The notes: generated by a model from the letters alone, not told the origin. A DNA stretch of 64,000 nt from Hypomesus transpacificus (GCF_021917145.1 NC_061080.1:2461497-2525496), one strand, 5' to 3'. Counted from the first letter of the stretch, positions 26,467-43,433 are shown. Numbers and translations are program-made.

Positions 26467-27712
26467 TTAAATCACTATATTCATAGGATACTGGCAGTTA
26501 AGCATAATGGAAGGAGTTGGCCCACGTGTTTTGAATGCTACCATGTCCCGTTACAGTTGTTAACTGTTTTTACAGTTCAGTGCCTTGTATCCAGAGATGG
26601 TGGAGTCGGTAGTGCTGCTAGACTCTTATGGATTCTTACCCACAGATCCGGTAGTTAAACATTCAGGAGATCCACAAACGCACTTTGAACACAGTTCGGA
26701 TGTAGGACTATAAGAGGGTGTCGTTCTTTCTGATATTCTCTCCGTTCCTCTCTCTCTCCTTCTGTCTCCTTGTCACTTTCTTAAATCCTAGGAAGAAATT
26801 GCGCGGGTGATGAGACAGGGCTTTGATGAAATGCTCCAGTTTGATAAAAAGAGAGAGGAGATGAAGGAGAGGTTGTACACCCATGAGAAAGCCGTGCAGA
26901 GGTGAGGCTAACTACCTCCCTGGGCCTGTTTTAGTTTTTTTATCTTATTTTTTGCCCCCCCCCCCCTTCATCCCATGTTTACTCATTCTCTTCCAGACTC
27001 ATGGCTGCAAACCCCAATCTGTCCGAGCAGTCTGCTTGCATTCTTTTAGAACGAGGCCTCGCTGAGGTGGAAGGGGGTAAATATGGTGTATAGTTTTAAA
27101 ATGCCACATGTAGTGTTTGTTTTGTGCTGTAATGGCCCTGGGGGCTGGGTCATGTGAAGTGTTTCTTATTTTTCTTTCTTTTGTGTCACCTAAGGAGTGG
27201 TTTTTACCCGTGACGTTCGGATCAATATGGTGAGAGACAATGAAATGTGTTCATGAGACACTTGCTGAAAATGTTCAAAAATTGGGTTGACACTCAAAAA
27301 GAAGGATATTGTAGATCTGCCAGCATTTATTGTTTAATTCTTCACGGCTAATTTGTAATGCTGCATGATTTGATGACTAGTTGGCATACATCGGAAATGT
27401 TAATGGAAAAAAAATCATTCAGTCAAGTTCCAGTGGTGTGTGCCAAGCAAAGTCATATTCATGCAGCATAGGGAGAGATTACACTCCACACCAAAGCTGT
27501 GAGCCAAGAAAATATTAACACTTAATAAAGTCCTATGGAAAATTGACAGCAGCATTAACCTGATGTTAATATCTCTTGTAAACACAGTATATGTGCATTG
27601 AAGCCAGTGCGTGATGGTTGTAGTCAAATGGTTTCTACAAACGTCAAGGGCTATATTTCAGCATCTCAGAAGAAGGGATTAATGTTTCCGCAGACGGCTC
27701 TAGGCTTAGCGC

Positions 27713-28439
27713 CAGGGGCGATTCTAGGATCAGACCTTTGGGGGTGCACTCAGCCCCCAATGAGAATGTGACATGAATACAGTGTTGGGCAAAAGTGCTA
27801 AACCCCCTCGCTAATAACAGGCATGCAAACAGGTCAGGGGTGAAAAAGGTGAGAAGGATACGGCGACCCCCTAGGGGGGCCCCAGAAGATTTATTTATTA
27901 ATTTGAAAGTTAAACGCATGAATCTGGTGCACTTTGAGAGCAAAATGAAGAGGCTAGATCTATGTAGAATCTGTGCTCTTGTAAACAATGTCATGTCCTT
28001 TTCACCATAAATAAATGTTTTGTATAGGATACATAATAAAAAAAACGATTATACAAACGGGATTACCTGTGCTGAACTACTTTAAAAAGCAAAAGTCAAA
28101 TGGATCACTTACAGTAAAGCTAACACACATCCAATAGACATCATTTTTTATATACTAGATGATGTAAGATGGTGAGTCTCACCTAAAGTTGAGGAGTTTG
28201 CATGCTTGTAATAAATCCCTAATTTCACTGGATAACAATCAATTAATATGTTTATGTATAATTATGCAAAATATTGAATTAATGAAAAATTAAGGATGTC
28301 GCTTTCTTCATGAACTACCAGCATCAAATGATAATAAACAATAATTATTTTTGTATTATAATTTTTTTAGGGGTGCTGAGATGACATTTTGATTAAATCC
28401 TGCTTGAGCATCCCAAAAAAGTGTCTAAAATCGCCACTG
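27713..28439. mobile_element. hAT-like element in serhl copy 1 intron 9
   Basis: The 8-bp target duplication CTTAGCGC flanks the element at 27705-27712 and 28440-28447. Ends CAGGGGCGATT and AATCGCCACTG are imperfect inverted repeats. It has no transposase and is 727 bp long. Copy 3 has the empty site (one CTTAGCGC, 41422-41429); copy 2 has the same insertion. Confidence 0.9.
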
Positions 28440-29656
28440 CTTAGCGCTGTACCACAACATCAGCAAAAAAAGAACTACAGTTGTAGTTTGATGTGTGTAT
28501 GTAGTCTTGCAACAATAAACACATGGATATAAAATAATTCGTTTGATTCATCAATGTATGCTTTGTTTATCAGTATATGCTCACTTGTTACTTGCCGAAA
28601 TGTGTTTCAGAAAAACATCGAACGAGTCAGTATGGAACAGTGTCTAGAGTTGAAGTCACTGATACAAGCTAAAGTACTAGTTGTACTGTAAGTACTTAGT
28701 GTACTAAGCTACAGTACACTTAAGTATACACTATACTTAAGTGCTATACTTAAGTGCAGTAGTTTAAGTAAATTCCTAACCTTTCTTCCAGAGCTGACGA
28801 GGGCTTTGAGAAGTTCTTTTCGGAACCCGATCAGAAGAAATTTACCTCTGCTCTTATTCAAGGCTACAAGGATCACAAAGTGAGTGGTATATAATTGACA
28901 GTATATATTTAAGTGCAACAGGATTGAAACCTCATGAAATATTTGATTGTGTCCTGTATATTTAGGAAAGATTATGCTAAGCAGACACAGCAGCACATCA
29001 GAGAGAGAGCAGGGATAATTTTAGGTGGAAACGCCACGGCGACCCGCATTACTGAAGAGTTACAGATTTTTTTGTATTCTTTCTTTCTATTCTTTTGTAT
29101 TTTTTATTTTGTATTCTTATTCTCTAACCCCTCCTTCCAGGGCATCGTGATGACAGTCCCCGGAGATCACCATGTCCACCTGAACAGTCCTGAGAGAGTG
29201 GCCACATTCGTCGCTGATTTCCTCCAGTCCAACTCTACCTCATACGTCTCTGGAGAGGAAGTCGCCAAGTTATAACAGACACAAACACTTTACCAGCACA
29301 CTCTCTTACACAGTGAGATGTTCTTTAACTGTCATTCTAATCGGGTCACAAAACCTAAAATACTCACACAGTACTTTTCTACTGTATAATTGTACTACTG
29401 CATTAATGTGTGCCTTCGTAAAGTGAGTAACTACACAGGGCTACTGAAAGTCACTTATGTGCTTCCAATCTACTCATGAACAAACATTTTCTCCCAACAT
29501 ACTCGTATCCTAATATTTGTAACAAACTGTGCCAATGTTTTGATCTTTTAAAGAAACTTATCTCGTGGCGACCTATTCATGTTGTATGTTTTCAAGCAGT
29601 TCCTTGATACTGTTCTGCGGAAATGTGTTCTGCGGAAATGTGTTGAGTATCAACGT

Positions 29657-31640
<1,984 letters not shown>

Positions 31641-31677
31641 TCGACATTGTTAACTACTGTTCAGTTGGTGTTTCAGA

Positions 31678-34600
31678 ATGATACAGACTTTGAAAGGTAT
31701 GAGACACTTAATGACATCGTCTACAATGAAACATGCAGGTGAGAAGGCAGTTTAACGCTAAAGTATTCAACGCATTGTGTTGTAGTCTAATTGTGTGTGT
31801 TCTTTGTGGTGCTTGCGTGTGTTTGTGTATGTATGGGACAGAGAATCGCAGATTTAATCGCGTTTTAACATATAACCTTTCACTCAATTCACAGTTTGAA
31901 ACTATTAATGTGCAACAGTTTCAGAGTTCAACATGCCCGTGCCATGGGGAGAAATCAAAGGCAAGGTCTGGGGTCCTGACCATGGCTGTCCTGTACTTTG
32001 CCTGCACGGGTGGGCTGACAACTGTGGAACATTCAACACCCTTGTACCCTTACTGCCACAAGGTACCTAACTATATTGAATAAATTGCACACTGTGCTGT
32101 CTGAACACATTGATGAATAGGACTGACAGTGTTACTAATGCCAAGGTTTCTCAAATGTTTTCTCCTGCAGTGAGTTTTTCTGGGAGTTTTTCCTTGTCTT
32201 CCTGAGGGTTTAGGTTAGTTTATGGGCAGTTCTATGGGCGTATGTGAAGCCCTCTGTGACATGCTTGCGTGTAAAAGGGCTATACAAATAAATGTTAATT
32301 TGATTTGAATGTAAGGTAAAGAGAAAAATGGGGGGGGGGGGGTGACAATGACTGAAGGGTCACACTGACCTGAAGATAACACAAGGGGTAAGAAGAAAGA
32401 ATTATCCACTTCTGTTTCTCTGTCAGTCCCACTCACCACTTTTTCTTACGAGCATTGTTTTTCTCTATCTCTCTTTGACAGACTTCCGGTATGTAGCCGT
32501 AGACATGGCTGGCCACGGCCTCTCCTCCCATCGTCCTCCTGGGGTCTTTTATTCCTTTCCCTCGTACGTGGCGGACGTTCGACGAGTTGTTGACGGTACA
32601 GAGACGTGAAAAGCCAGATATTGCCATGCCATGTTACGCTGTATAACAGCACATGACAAAGCTATTGCCATAGTTCAATTGGAATACAGCACACAAACCC
32701 ATATCACATGCTAAGGGTTTACAGTTCCAATTGATCCAAGCTATAAGCAATGCAGGGACTTGCTTGTTGTAGGTAATGGTAGGACGGTCTAATTGTTTTG
32801 TCTTGTTGAAGTTGGGCCGGGGGAAGATGCACAAGCAAGTATTGTCTGGTGTCGATGAGAAATCCAACCTGTTGACTTACATTTGCAGCTCTCCAGTGGA
32901 AGAAGTTCTCCATCATAGGGCACAGCATGGGTGAGTTGCAAAGTTGATCGTTATATTACATTTCATATAAACTGTCCGTTTCTCTTTTCGGTGTATGCCA
33001 TCTGACCATGCTCTCTCCTCCACAGGAGGCAATATAGCAGGAATGGTAAGAGAATAGCAGAATGCGATTACTTCTACTAGCCCTTGTGTTATCTTCGGGT
33101 CATTCTGACCCATCAGTCATTGTGACCCACCTTCGTATTGCTACAACTTTACCGCATACAAAAACAAAGTGAGGAATTTTCTTTTAACCGCGGGCTGTCT
33201 CAGACCCCCACATTGTGAAGGTTAAAAGAAAATGCTAGTCATTTGTTTTTGTATTGGGTAAAATTGGGTAAACACAACGATGGTTCGTTGTGAACCTTTG
33301 GGTCATGTGACCCGAAGGCAGCACAAGGGTTAAATCACTATATTCATAGGATACTGGCAGTTAAGCATAATGGAAGGAGTTGGCCCACGTGTTTTGAATG
33401 CTACCATGTCCCGTTACAGTTGTTAACTGTTTTTACAGTTCAGTGCCTTGTATCCAGAGATGGTGGAGTCGGTAGTGCTGCTAGACTCTTATGGATTCTT
33501 ACCCACAGATCCGGTAGTTAAACATTCATGAGATCCACAAACGCACTTTGAACACAGTTCGGATGTAGGACTATAAGAGGGTGTCGTTCTTTCTGATATT
33601 CTCTCCGTTCCTCTCTCTCTCCTTCTGTCTCCTTGTCACTTTCTTAAATCCTAGGAAGAAATTGCGCGGGTGATGAGACAGGGCTTTGATGAAATGCTCC
33701 AGTTTGATAAAAAGAGAGAGGAGATGAAGGAGAGGTTGTACACCCATGAGAAAGCCGTGCAGAGGTGAGGCTAACTACCTCCCTGGGCCTGTTTTAGTTT
33801 TTTTATCTTATTTTTTGCCCCCCCCCCCCTTCATCCCATGTTTACTCATTCTCTTCCAGACTCATGGCTGCAAACCCCAATCTGTCCGAGCAGTCTGCTT
33901 GCATTCTTTTAGAACGAGGCCTCGCTGAGGTGGAAGGGGGTAAATATGGTGTATAGTTTTAAAATGCCACATGTAGTGTTTGTTTTGTGCTGTAATGGCC
34001 CTGGGGGCTGGGTCATGTGAAGTGTTTCTTATTTTTCTTTCTTTTGTGTCACCTAAGGAGTGGTTTTTACCCGTGACGTTCGGATCAATATGGTGAGAGA
34101 CAATGAAATGTGTTCATGAGACACTTGCTGAAAATGTTCAAAAATTGGGTTGACACTCAAAAAGAAGGATATTGTAGATCTGCCAGCATTTATTGTTTAA
34201 TTCTTCACGGCTAATTTGTAATGCTGCATGATTTGATGACTAGTTGGCATACATCGGAAATGTTAATGGAAAAAAAATCATTCAGTCAAGTTCCAGTGGT
34301 GTGTGCCAAGCAAAGTCATATTCATGCAGCATAGGGAGAGATTACACTCCACACCAAAGCTGTGAGCCAAGAAAATATTAACACTTAATAAAGTCCTATG
34401 GAAAATTGACAGCAGCATTAACCTGATGTTAATATCTCTTGTAAACACAGTATATGTGCATTGAAGCCAGTGCGTGATGGTTGTAGTCAAATGGTTTCTA
34501 CAAACGTCAAGGGCTATATTTCAGCATCTCAGAAGAAGGGATTAATGTTTCCGCAGACGGCTCTAGGCTTAGCGCCAGGGGCGATTCTAGGATCAGACCT

Positions 34601-36138
34601 TTGGGGGTGCACTCAGCCCCCAATGAGAATGTGACATGAATACAGTGTTGGGCAAAAGTGCTAAACCCCCTCGCTAATAACAGGCATGCAAACAGGTCAG
34701 GGGTGAAAAAGGTGAGAAGGATACGGCGACCCCCTAGGGGGGCCCCAGAAGATTTATTTATTAATTTGAAAGTTAAACGCATGAATCTGGTGCACTTTGA
34801 GAGCAAAATGAAGAGGCTAGATCTATGTAGAATCTGTGCTCTTGTAAACAATGTCATGTCCTTTTCACCATAAATAAATGTTTTGTATAGGATACATAAT
34901 AAAAAAAACGATTATACAAACGGGATTACCTGTGCTGAACTACTTTAAAAAGCAAAAGTCAAATGGATCACTTACAGTAAAGCTAACACACATCCAATAG
35001 ACATCATTTTTTATATACTAGATGATGTAAGATGGTGAGTCTCACCTAAAGTTGAGGAGTTTGCATGCTTGTAATAAATCCCTAATTTCACTGGATAACA
35101 ATCAATTAATATGTTTATGTATAATTATGCAAAATATTGAATTAATGAAAAATTAAGGATGTCGCTTTCTTCATGAACTACCAGCATCAAATGATAATAA
35201 ACAATAATTATTTTTGTATTATAATTTTTTTAGGGGTGCTGAGATGACATTTTGATTAAATCCTGCTTGAGCATCCCAAAAAAGTGTCTAAAATCGCCAC
35301 TGCTTAGCGCTGTACCACAACATCAGCAAAAAAAGAACTACAGTTGTAGTTTGATGTGTGTATGTAGTCTTGCAACAATAAACACATGGATATAAAATAA
35401 TTCGTTTGATTCATCAATGTATGCTTTGTTTATCAGTATATGCTCACTTGTTACTTGCCGAAATGTGTTTCAGAAAAACATCGAACGAGTCAGTATGGAA
35501 CAGTGTCTAGAGTTGAAGTCACTGATACAAGCTAAAGTACTAGTTGTACTGTAAGTACTTAGTGTACTAAGCTACAGTACACTTAAGTATACACTATACT
35601 TAAGTGCTATACTTAAGTGCAGTAGTTTAAGTAAATTCCTAACCTTTCTTCCAGAGCTGACGAGGGCTTTGAGAAGTTCTTTTCGGAACCCGATCAGAAG
35701 AAATTTACCTCTGCTCTTATTCAAGGCTACAAGGATCACAAAGTGAGTGGTATATAATTGACAGTATATATTTAAGTGCAACAGGATTGAAACCTCATGA
35801 AATATTTGATTGTGTCCTGTATATTTAGGAAAGATTATGCTAAGCAGACACAGCAGCACATCAGAGAGAGAGCAGGGATAATTTTAGGTGGAAACGCCAC
35901 GGCGACCCGCATTACTGAAGAGTTACAGATTTTTTTGTATTCTTTCTTTCTATTCTTTTGTATTTTTTATTTTGTATTCTTATTCTCTAACCCCTCCTTC
36001 CAGGGCATCGTGATGACAGTCCCCGGAGATCACCATGTCCACCTGAACAGTCCTGAGAGAGTGGCCACATTCGTCGCTGATTTCCTCCAGTCCAACTCTA
36101 CCTCATACGTCTCTGGAGAGGAAGTCGCCAAGTTATAA
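31678..36138 (+). CDS. serhl: Serine hydrolase-like protein, copy 2 (chimeric, intact)
   Basis: Predicted alpha/beta-hydrolase of 326 residues, of SERHL2 type (peroxisomal or cytosolic in mammals; substrate unknown). Exons: 31678-31738, 31919-32062, 32482-32595, 32889-32930, 33026-33045, 33439-33513, 33655-33764, 33860-33939, 34058-34092, 35474-35550, 35655-35742, 36004-36138; all GT-AG and in phase. Family marks are VPWGEIKGKVWG, the oxyanion loop HGW (50-52), nucleophile elbow GHSMGG with Ser119, candidate acids Asp143 or Asp255 and the late His292 in PGDHHVH. Exon 2 uses the acceptor CAACAG (31913-31918); the earlier CACAG would give an immediate stop. Exons 1-5 match copy 3 and exons 6-12 match copy 1, so the gene is a crossover hybrid, yet fully open. 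Confidence 0.92.
32142..32310 (+). mobile_element. LINE 3'-tail fragment in copy 2 intron 2
   Basis: The sequence ends GGGCTATACAAATAAATGTT then AATTTGATTTGAATG, the familiar 3' end of a fish non-LTR retrotransposon with a short TTGATT-type tail. It is present at the same place in copy 3 (39005-39173) and absent from copy 1 (25470). Confidence 0.7.
33081..33329. mobile_element. CCCTTGTG-ended MITE in serhl copy 2 intron 5
   Basis: Ortholog of 26268-26466 with about 50 extra internal bases shared with copy 3. The unequal-crossover interval begins inside this element. Confidence 0.7.
34576..35302. mobile_element. hAT-like element in serhl copy 2 intron 9
   Basis: Same insertion as 27713-28439, with the same CTTAGCGC target duplication and no difference noticed. 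It was inherited by duplication, not inserted again. Confidence 0.9.
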
Positions 36139-36519
36139 CAGACACAAACACTTTACCAGCACACTCTCTTACACAGTGAGATGTTCTTTAACTGTCATTC
36201 TAATCGGGTCACAAAACCTAAAATACTCACACAGTACTTTTCTACTGTATAATTGTACTACTGCATTAATGTGTGCCTTCGTAAAGTGAGTAACTACACA
36301 GGGCTACTGAAAGTCACTTATGTGCTTCCAATCTACTCATGAACAAACATTTTCTCCCAACATACTCGTATCCTAATATTTGTAACAAACTGTGCCAATG
36401 TTTTGATCTTTTAAAGAAACTTATCTCGTGGCGACCTATTCATGTTGTATGTTTTCAAGCAGTTCCTTGATACTGTTCTGCGGAAATGTGTTCTGCGGAA
36501 ATGTGTTGAGTATCAACGT

Positions 36520-38503
<1,984 letters not shown>

Positions 38504-38540
38504 TCGACATTGTTAACTACTGTTCAGTTGGTGTTTCAGA

Positions 38541-41500
38541 ATGATACAGACTTTGAAAGGTATGAGACACTTAATGACATCGTCTACAATGAAACATGCA
38601 GGTGAGAAGGCAGTTTAACGCTAAAGTATTCAACGCATTGTGTTGTAGTCTAATTGTGTGTGTTCTTTGTGGTGCTTGCGTGTGTTTGTGTATGTATGGG
38701 ACAGAGAATCGCAGATTTAATCGCGTTTTAACATATAACCTTTCACTCAATTCACAGTTTGAAACTATTAATGTGCAACAGTTTCAGAGTTCAACATGCC
38801 CGTGCCATGGGGAGAAATCAAAGGCAAGGTCTGGGGTCCTGACCATGGCTGTCCTGTACTTTGCCTGCACGGGTGGGCTGACAACTGTGGAACATTCAAC
38901 ACCCTTGTACCCTTACTGCCACAAGGTACCTAACTATATTGAATAAATTGCACACTGTGCTGTCTGAACACATTGATGAATAGGACTGACAGTGTTACTA
39001 ATGCCAAGGTTTCTCAAATGTTTTCTCCTGCAGTGAGTTTTTCTGGGAGTTTTTCCTTGTCTTCCTGAGGGTTTAGGTTAGTTTATGGGCAGTTCTATGG
39101 GCGTATGTGAAGCCCTCTGTGACATGCTTGCGTGTAAAAGGGCTATACAAATAAATGTTAATTTGATTTGAATGTAAGGTAAAGAGAAAAATGGGGGGGG
39201 GGGGTGACAATGACTGAAGGGTCACACTGACCTGAAGATAACACAAGGGGTAAGAAGAAAGAATTATCCACTTCTGTTTCTCTGTCAGTCCCACTCACCA
39301 CTTTTTCTTACGAGCATTGTTTTTCTCTATCTCTCTTTGACAGACTTCCGGTATGTAGCCGTAGACATGGCTGGCCACGGCCTCTCCTCCCATCGTCCTC
39401 CTGGGGTCTTTTATTCCTTTCCCTCGTACGTGGCGGACGTTCGACGAGTTGTTGACGGTACAGAGACGTGAAAAGCCAGATATTGCCATGCCATGTTACG
39501 CTGTATAACAGCACATGACAAAGCTGAGATTGCCATAGTTCAATTGGAATACAGCACACAAACCCATATCACATGCTAAGGGTTTACAGTTCCAATTGAT
39601 CCAAGCTATAAGCAATGCAGGGACTTGCTTGTTGTAGGTAATGGTAGGACGGTCTAATTGTTTTGTCTTGTTGAAGTTGGGCCGGGGGAAGATGCACAAG
39701 CAAGTATTGTCTGGTGTCGATGAGAAATCCAACCTGTTGACTTACATTTGCAGCTCTCCAGTGGAAGAAGTTCTCCATCATAGGGCACAGCATGGGTGAG
39801 TTGCAAAGTTGATCGTTATATTACATTTCATATAAACTGTCCGTTTCTCTTTTCGGTGTATGCCATCTGACCATGCTCTCTCCTCCACAGGAGGCAATAT
39901 AGCAGGAATGGTAAGAGAATAGCAGAATGCGATTACTTCTACTAGCCCTTGTGTTATCTTCGGGTCATTCTGACCCATCAGTCATTGTGACCCACCTTCG
40001 TATTGCTACAACTTTACCGCATACAAAAACAAAGTGAGGAATTTTCTTTTAACCGCGGGCTGTCTCAGACCCCCACATTGTGAAGGTTAAAAGAAAATGC
40101 TAGTCATTTGTTTTTGTATTGGGTAAAATTGGGTAAACACAACGATGGTTCGTTGTGAACCTTTGGGTCATGTGACCCGAAGGCAGCACAAGGGTTAAAT
40201 CACTATATTCATAGGATAATGGCAGTTTACCATTGAGTTGGCCCACGTGTTTTGAATGCTACCATGTCCCGTTACAGTTGTTAACTGTTTTTACAGTTCA
40301 GTGCCTTGTATCCAGAGATGGTGGAGTCGGTAGTGCTGCTAGACTCTTATGGATTCTTACCCACAGATCCGGTAGTTAAACATTCAGGAGATCCACAAAC
40401 GCACTTTGAACACAGTTCGGATGTAGGACTATAAGAGGGTGTCGTTCTTTCTGATATTCTCTCCGTTCCTCTCTCTCTCCTTCTGTCTCCTTGTCACTTT
40501 CTTAAATCCTAGGAAGAAATTGCGCGGGTGATGAGACAGGGCTTTGATGAAATGCTCCAGTTTGATAAAAAGAGAGAGGAGATGAAGGAGAGGTTGTACA
40601 CCCATGAGAAAGCCGTGCAGAGGTGAGGCTAACTACCTCCCTGGGCCTGTTTTAGTTTTTTTATCTTATTTTTTGCCCCCCCCCTTCATCCCATGTTTAC
40701 TCATTCTCTTCCAGACTCATGGCTGCAAACCCCAATCTGTCCGAGCAGTCTGCTTGCATTCTTTTAGAACGAGGCCTCGCTGAGGTGGAAGGGGGTAAAT
40801 ATGGTGTATAGTTTTAAAATGCCACATGTAGTGTTTGTTTTGTGCTGTAATGGCCCTGGGGGCTGGGTCATGTGAAGTGTTTCTTATTTTTCTTTCTTTT
40901 GTGTCACCTAAGGAGTGGTTTTTACCCGTGACTTTCGGATCAATCTGGTGAGAGACAATGAAATGTGTCAATGAGACACTTGCTGAAAATGTTCAAAAAT
41001 TGGGTTCACACTCAAAAAGTAGGATATTATAGATCTGCCAGCATTTATTGTTTACTTTTTCACGGCTAATTTGTAATGCTGCATGATTCGATGACTAGTT
41101 GGCACACATCGGAAATGTTAATGGTAAAAACTCATTCAGTCAAGTTCCAGTGGTGTGTGCCAAGCAAAGTCATGTATTCATGCAGCATAGGGAGAGATTA
41201 CACTCCACGCCAAAGCTGTGAGCCAAGAAAATATTAACACTTAATAAAGTCCCATGAAAAATGGACAGCAGCATTAACCTGATGTTAATGTCACTTCTAA
41301 ATACAGAATATGTGCAGTGAAGCCGGTGTGATGGTTGTAGTCAAATGGTTTCTACAAATGTCAAGGGCTATATTTCAGCATCTCAGGAGAAGGGATTATT
41401 TTTTCCGCAGACTGCTCTAGGCTTAGCGCTGTACCACAACATCATCAAAAAAAGAACAACACATTTGCAGTGTAAAGTTCTGTTTATACAGTTGTAGTTT

Positions 41501-42424
41501 AACGTTGTGTGTATGCAGTCTTACAACAGTAACCACACATGGATATAAAATAATTCGTTTTATTCATCAGTGTATGCTTTGTTTATCAGTTTATGCTCAC
41601 GTGTTACTTTGAAATGTGTTTCAGAAAAACATTGCGCGAGTCAGTCTGGAACAGTGTCTAGAGCTGCAGTCACTGATACAAGCTAAAGTACTAGTAGTAC
41701 TGTAAGTGCATACTAAACTAAGCTACACTACACTTTAGCATACACTATACTTTAGTGCCGTGGTTTAAGTTAATTCCTAACCTTTCCACCAGTGCTGACG
41801 GGGGTTTTGAGAAGATGTTTTCGGAACCCGATCAGAAGAAATTGACCTCTGCTCTTATTCAAGGCTACAAGGATCACAAAGTGAGTGGTACATCATTTAC
41901 AGTATATGTTTAAGTGCAACAGGATTGAAGCCTCATGAAATGTTTGGTTGTGTCCTGTATATTTTAGAAAAGATTATGCTAAGCAGACACAGCAGCACAT
42001 CACAGAGAGAGCAGGGATGTTTTTGGGTGGAAACGCCACGGCAACCTGCATCCCTTGGAGTTACTGATTGGCTATTTTCTTACAGACCCAGTCACCTGTA
42101 AATTCCATTATTGTCTATTATCTACAGTGTCATGTGTGGTTACAGAGTATCTGTCATAGAATTTCATAAAGACCTCTAGAATATGTAAAGGCCGTAGTTA
42201 CCAAAACAAACCACCCCCCCACCACCGATATTCTCTTACCGTAAAAAAGAAAGAAGATTTCTTTCTTATTCTCTAACCCCTCCTTCCAGGGCATCGTGAT
42301 GACAGTCCCCGGAGATCACCATGTCCACCTGAACAGTCCTGAGAGAGTGGCCACATTCGTCGCTGATTTCCTCCAGTCCAACTCTTCCTCATACGTCTCT
42401 GGAGAGGAAGTCGCCAAGTTATAA
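38541..42424 (+). CDS. serhl: Serine hydrolase-like protein, copy 3 (intact)
   Basis: Exons: 38541-38601, 38782-38925, 39344-39457, 39754-39795, 39891-39910, 40297-40371, 40513-40622, 40715-40794, 40913-40947, 41625-41701, 41793-41880, 42290-42424; all in phase, 326 residues. It shares HGW, GHSMGG and PGDHHVH with copy 2. Its 3' half differs from copies 1 and 2, for example TRDFRINL against TRDVRINM, ADGGFEKMF against ADEGFEKFF, and QKKLTS against QKKFTS. It lacks the 727-bp hAT in intron 9 and has a unique SINE tail in its 3' flank. It is the best candidate for the gene closest to the ancestral state, because unique DNA follows it. Confidence 0.92.
39005..39173 (+). mobile_element. LINE 3'-tail fragment in copy 3 intron 2
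   Basis: Same insertion as 32142-32310, shared by descent. Confidence 0.7.
39946..40194. mobile_element. CCCTTGTG-ended MITE in serhl copy 3 intron 5
   Basis: Ortholog of 33081-33329 with the same internal length. Confidence 0.7.
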
Positions 42425-42469
42425 CAGACAAAAACACTTTACCAGCACACTCTCTCTCACAGTGAGATT

Positions 42470-42523
42470 TACATTCATGCATTTAGCAGACGCTTTTATC
42501 CAAAGCGACCTCCAAGAGAGAGA
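42470..42523 (+). mobile_element. Short SINE-tail insertion in the serhl copy 3 3' flank
   Basis: GCATTTAGCAGACGCTTTTA and the following bases are the common fish SINE 3' segment without a tRNA head. Copies 1 and 2 read straight through GTGAGATGTTC here, and GAGAT is repeated at both edges. Confidence 0.65.
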
Positions 42524-42524
42524 T

Positions 42525-43380
42525 GTTCTTTAACTGTCATTCTAATCGGGTCACAAAACCTAACATACTCACGCAGTACTTTTCTACTGTATAATCGTAC
42601 TACTGCATTAATGTGTGCCTTCGTAAAGTGAGTAACGACACAGGGCTACTGAAAGTCACTTACGTGCTTCCAATCTACTCATGAACAAAAAAATGTTCCC
42701 AACATACTCATATCCTAATATTTGTAACATACTGTGCCAATGTTTTGATCTTTTCAAGAAACTTGTCTGGTTGCGACTTATTCATGTTGTATGTTTTTAA
42801 GCAGTTCCTTGCTACTGTTATGCGGAAATGTGTTGAGTAAAAGGAGCGCTTTTCAACTATAGGTTGTCATAAACTTTTGTTCACTAGTCCAATGCAAAGT
42901 AATCCATTTTCCCTTCTTGTCACCCAATAAGACATATTTGCCTTTGAAGTTGATCATTGATGTGGCCCCTAGCTCTAACTGGCAATTATGAAGCAAAGGG
43001 GAAAGAAAAATGTTCTTCCTAATCCAATTTTGGAATAAGTAGGTCATCTTTTACGCTGTTTAATCTTGGATCAGTCCTTGTCTCACAGTACATTGGTTCT
43101 TCGTTTTATAGAGCCTTGCTCCATAAAAGGGTGGCATATTGCTTCAGCCCTGTGATGATATGTGGATTGGCAAGCTGACCAATATGTCCCTGCAGCTCAA
43201 TGTCCCGTAAACTGGCGCGACGGCCTCTACATTAAATGAAGTGGAATCGATTTTGTACTTGGGAGGTAGAGACATTTGAAGGACCCCCTCCCTCCCTCCT
43301 CCCCCCAAACCAGAGAAGAAGATGATGGGTTACGTAAGTTTTCCCCTCCCACTCCCTTTATCCTCTTGCCATTGCCAGGG
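42525..43380. other. Intergenic, serhl copy 3 to smim45
   Basis: Up to about 42840 this matches the 3' flank of the other serhl copies. After that the sequence is single-copy in this window and no exon is supported. Confidence 0.5.
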
Positions 43381-43385
43381 CGGAT

Positions 43386-43399
43386 GTTGTCATGGCAAC
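43386..43399. promoter_or_regulatory. Perfect palindromic RFX X-box
   Basis: GTTGTCATGGCAAC matches the full RFX-factor consensus GTTRCCATGGYAAC-type palindrome in both halves. It lies 48 bp before a CRE and about 250 bp before a candidate 5' UTR exon that precedes smim45, so it is likely in that gene's promoter. Confidence 0.7.
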
Positions 43400-43433
43400 G
43401 CTCAACCACCCACCCCTCCCCTCTCTTCCCGTG

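Larger units (their letters stand above)
25002..29275 (+). pseudogene. serhl: Serine hydrolase-like gene, copy 1 (nonsense in exon 2)
   Basis: SERHL/SERHL2-like alpha/beta-hydrolase. Coding exons: 25002-25062, 25254-25397, 25674-25787, 26076-26117, 26213-26232, 26576-26650, 26792-26901, 26997-27076, 27195-27229, 28611-28687, 28792-28879, 29141-29275. All junctions are GT-AG and phases agree, for 326 codons. Near the end of exon 2 the codon that is TTA (Leu) in copies 2 and 3 is TAA here (about 25384-25386), in LVP-stop-LPQ. It therefore truncates before the GHSMGG nucleophile motif. All other exons stay open and splice sites are intact, so the loss looks recent. Its upstream block (7070-9117) is separated from the ATG by nested LTR elements. 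A sequencing error or a second site of translation could rescue it, but I see no evidence of either. Confidence 0.85.
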
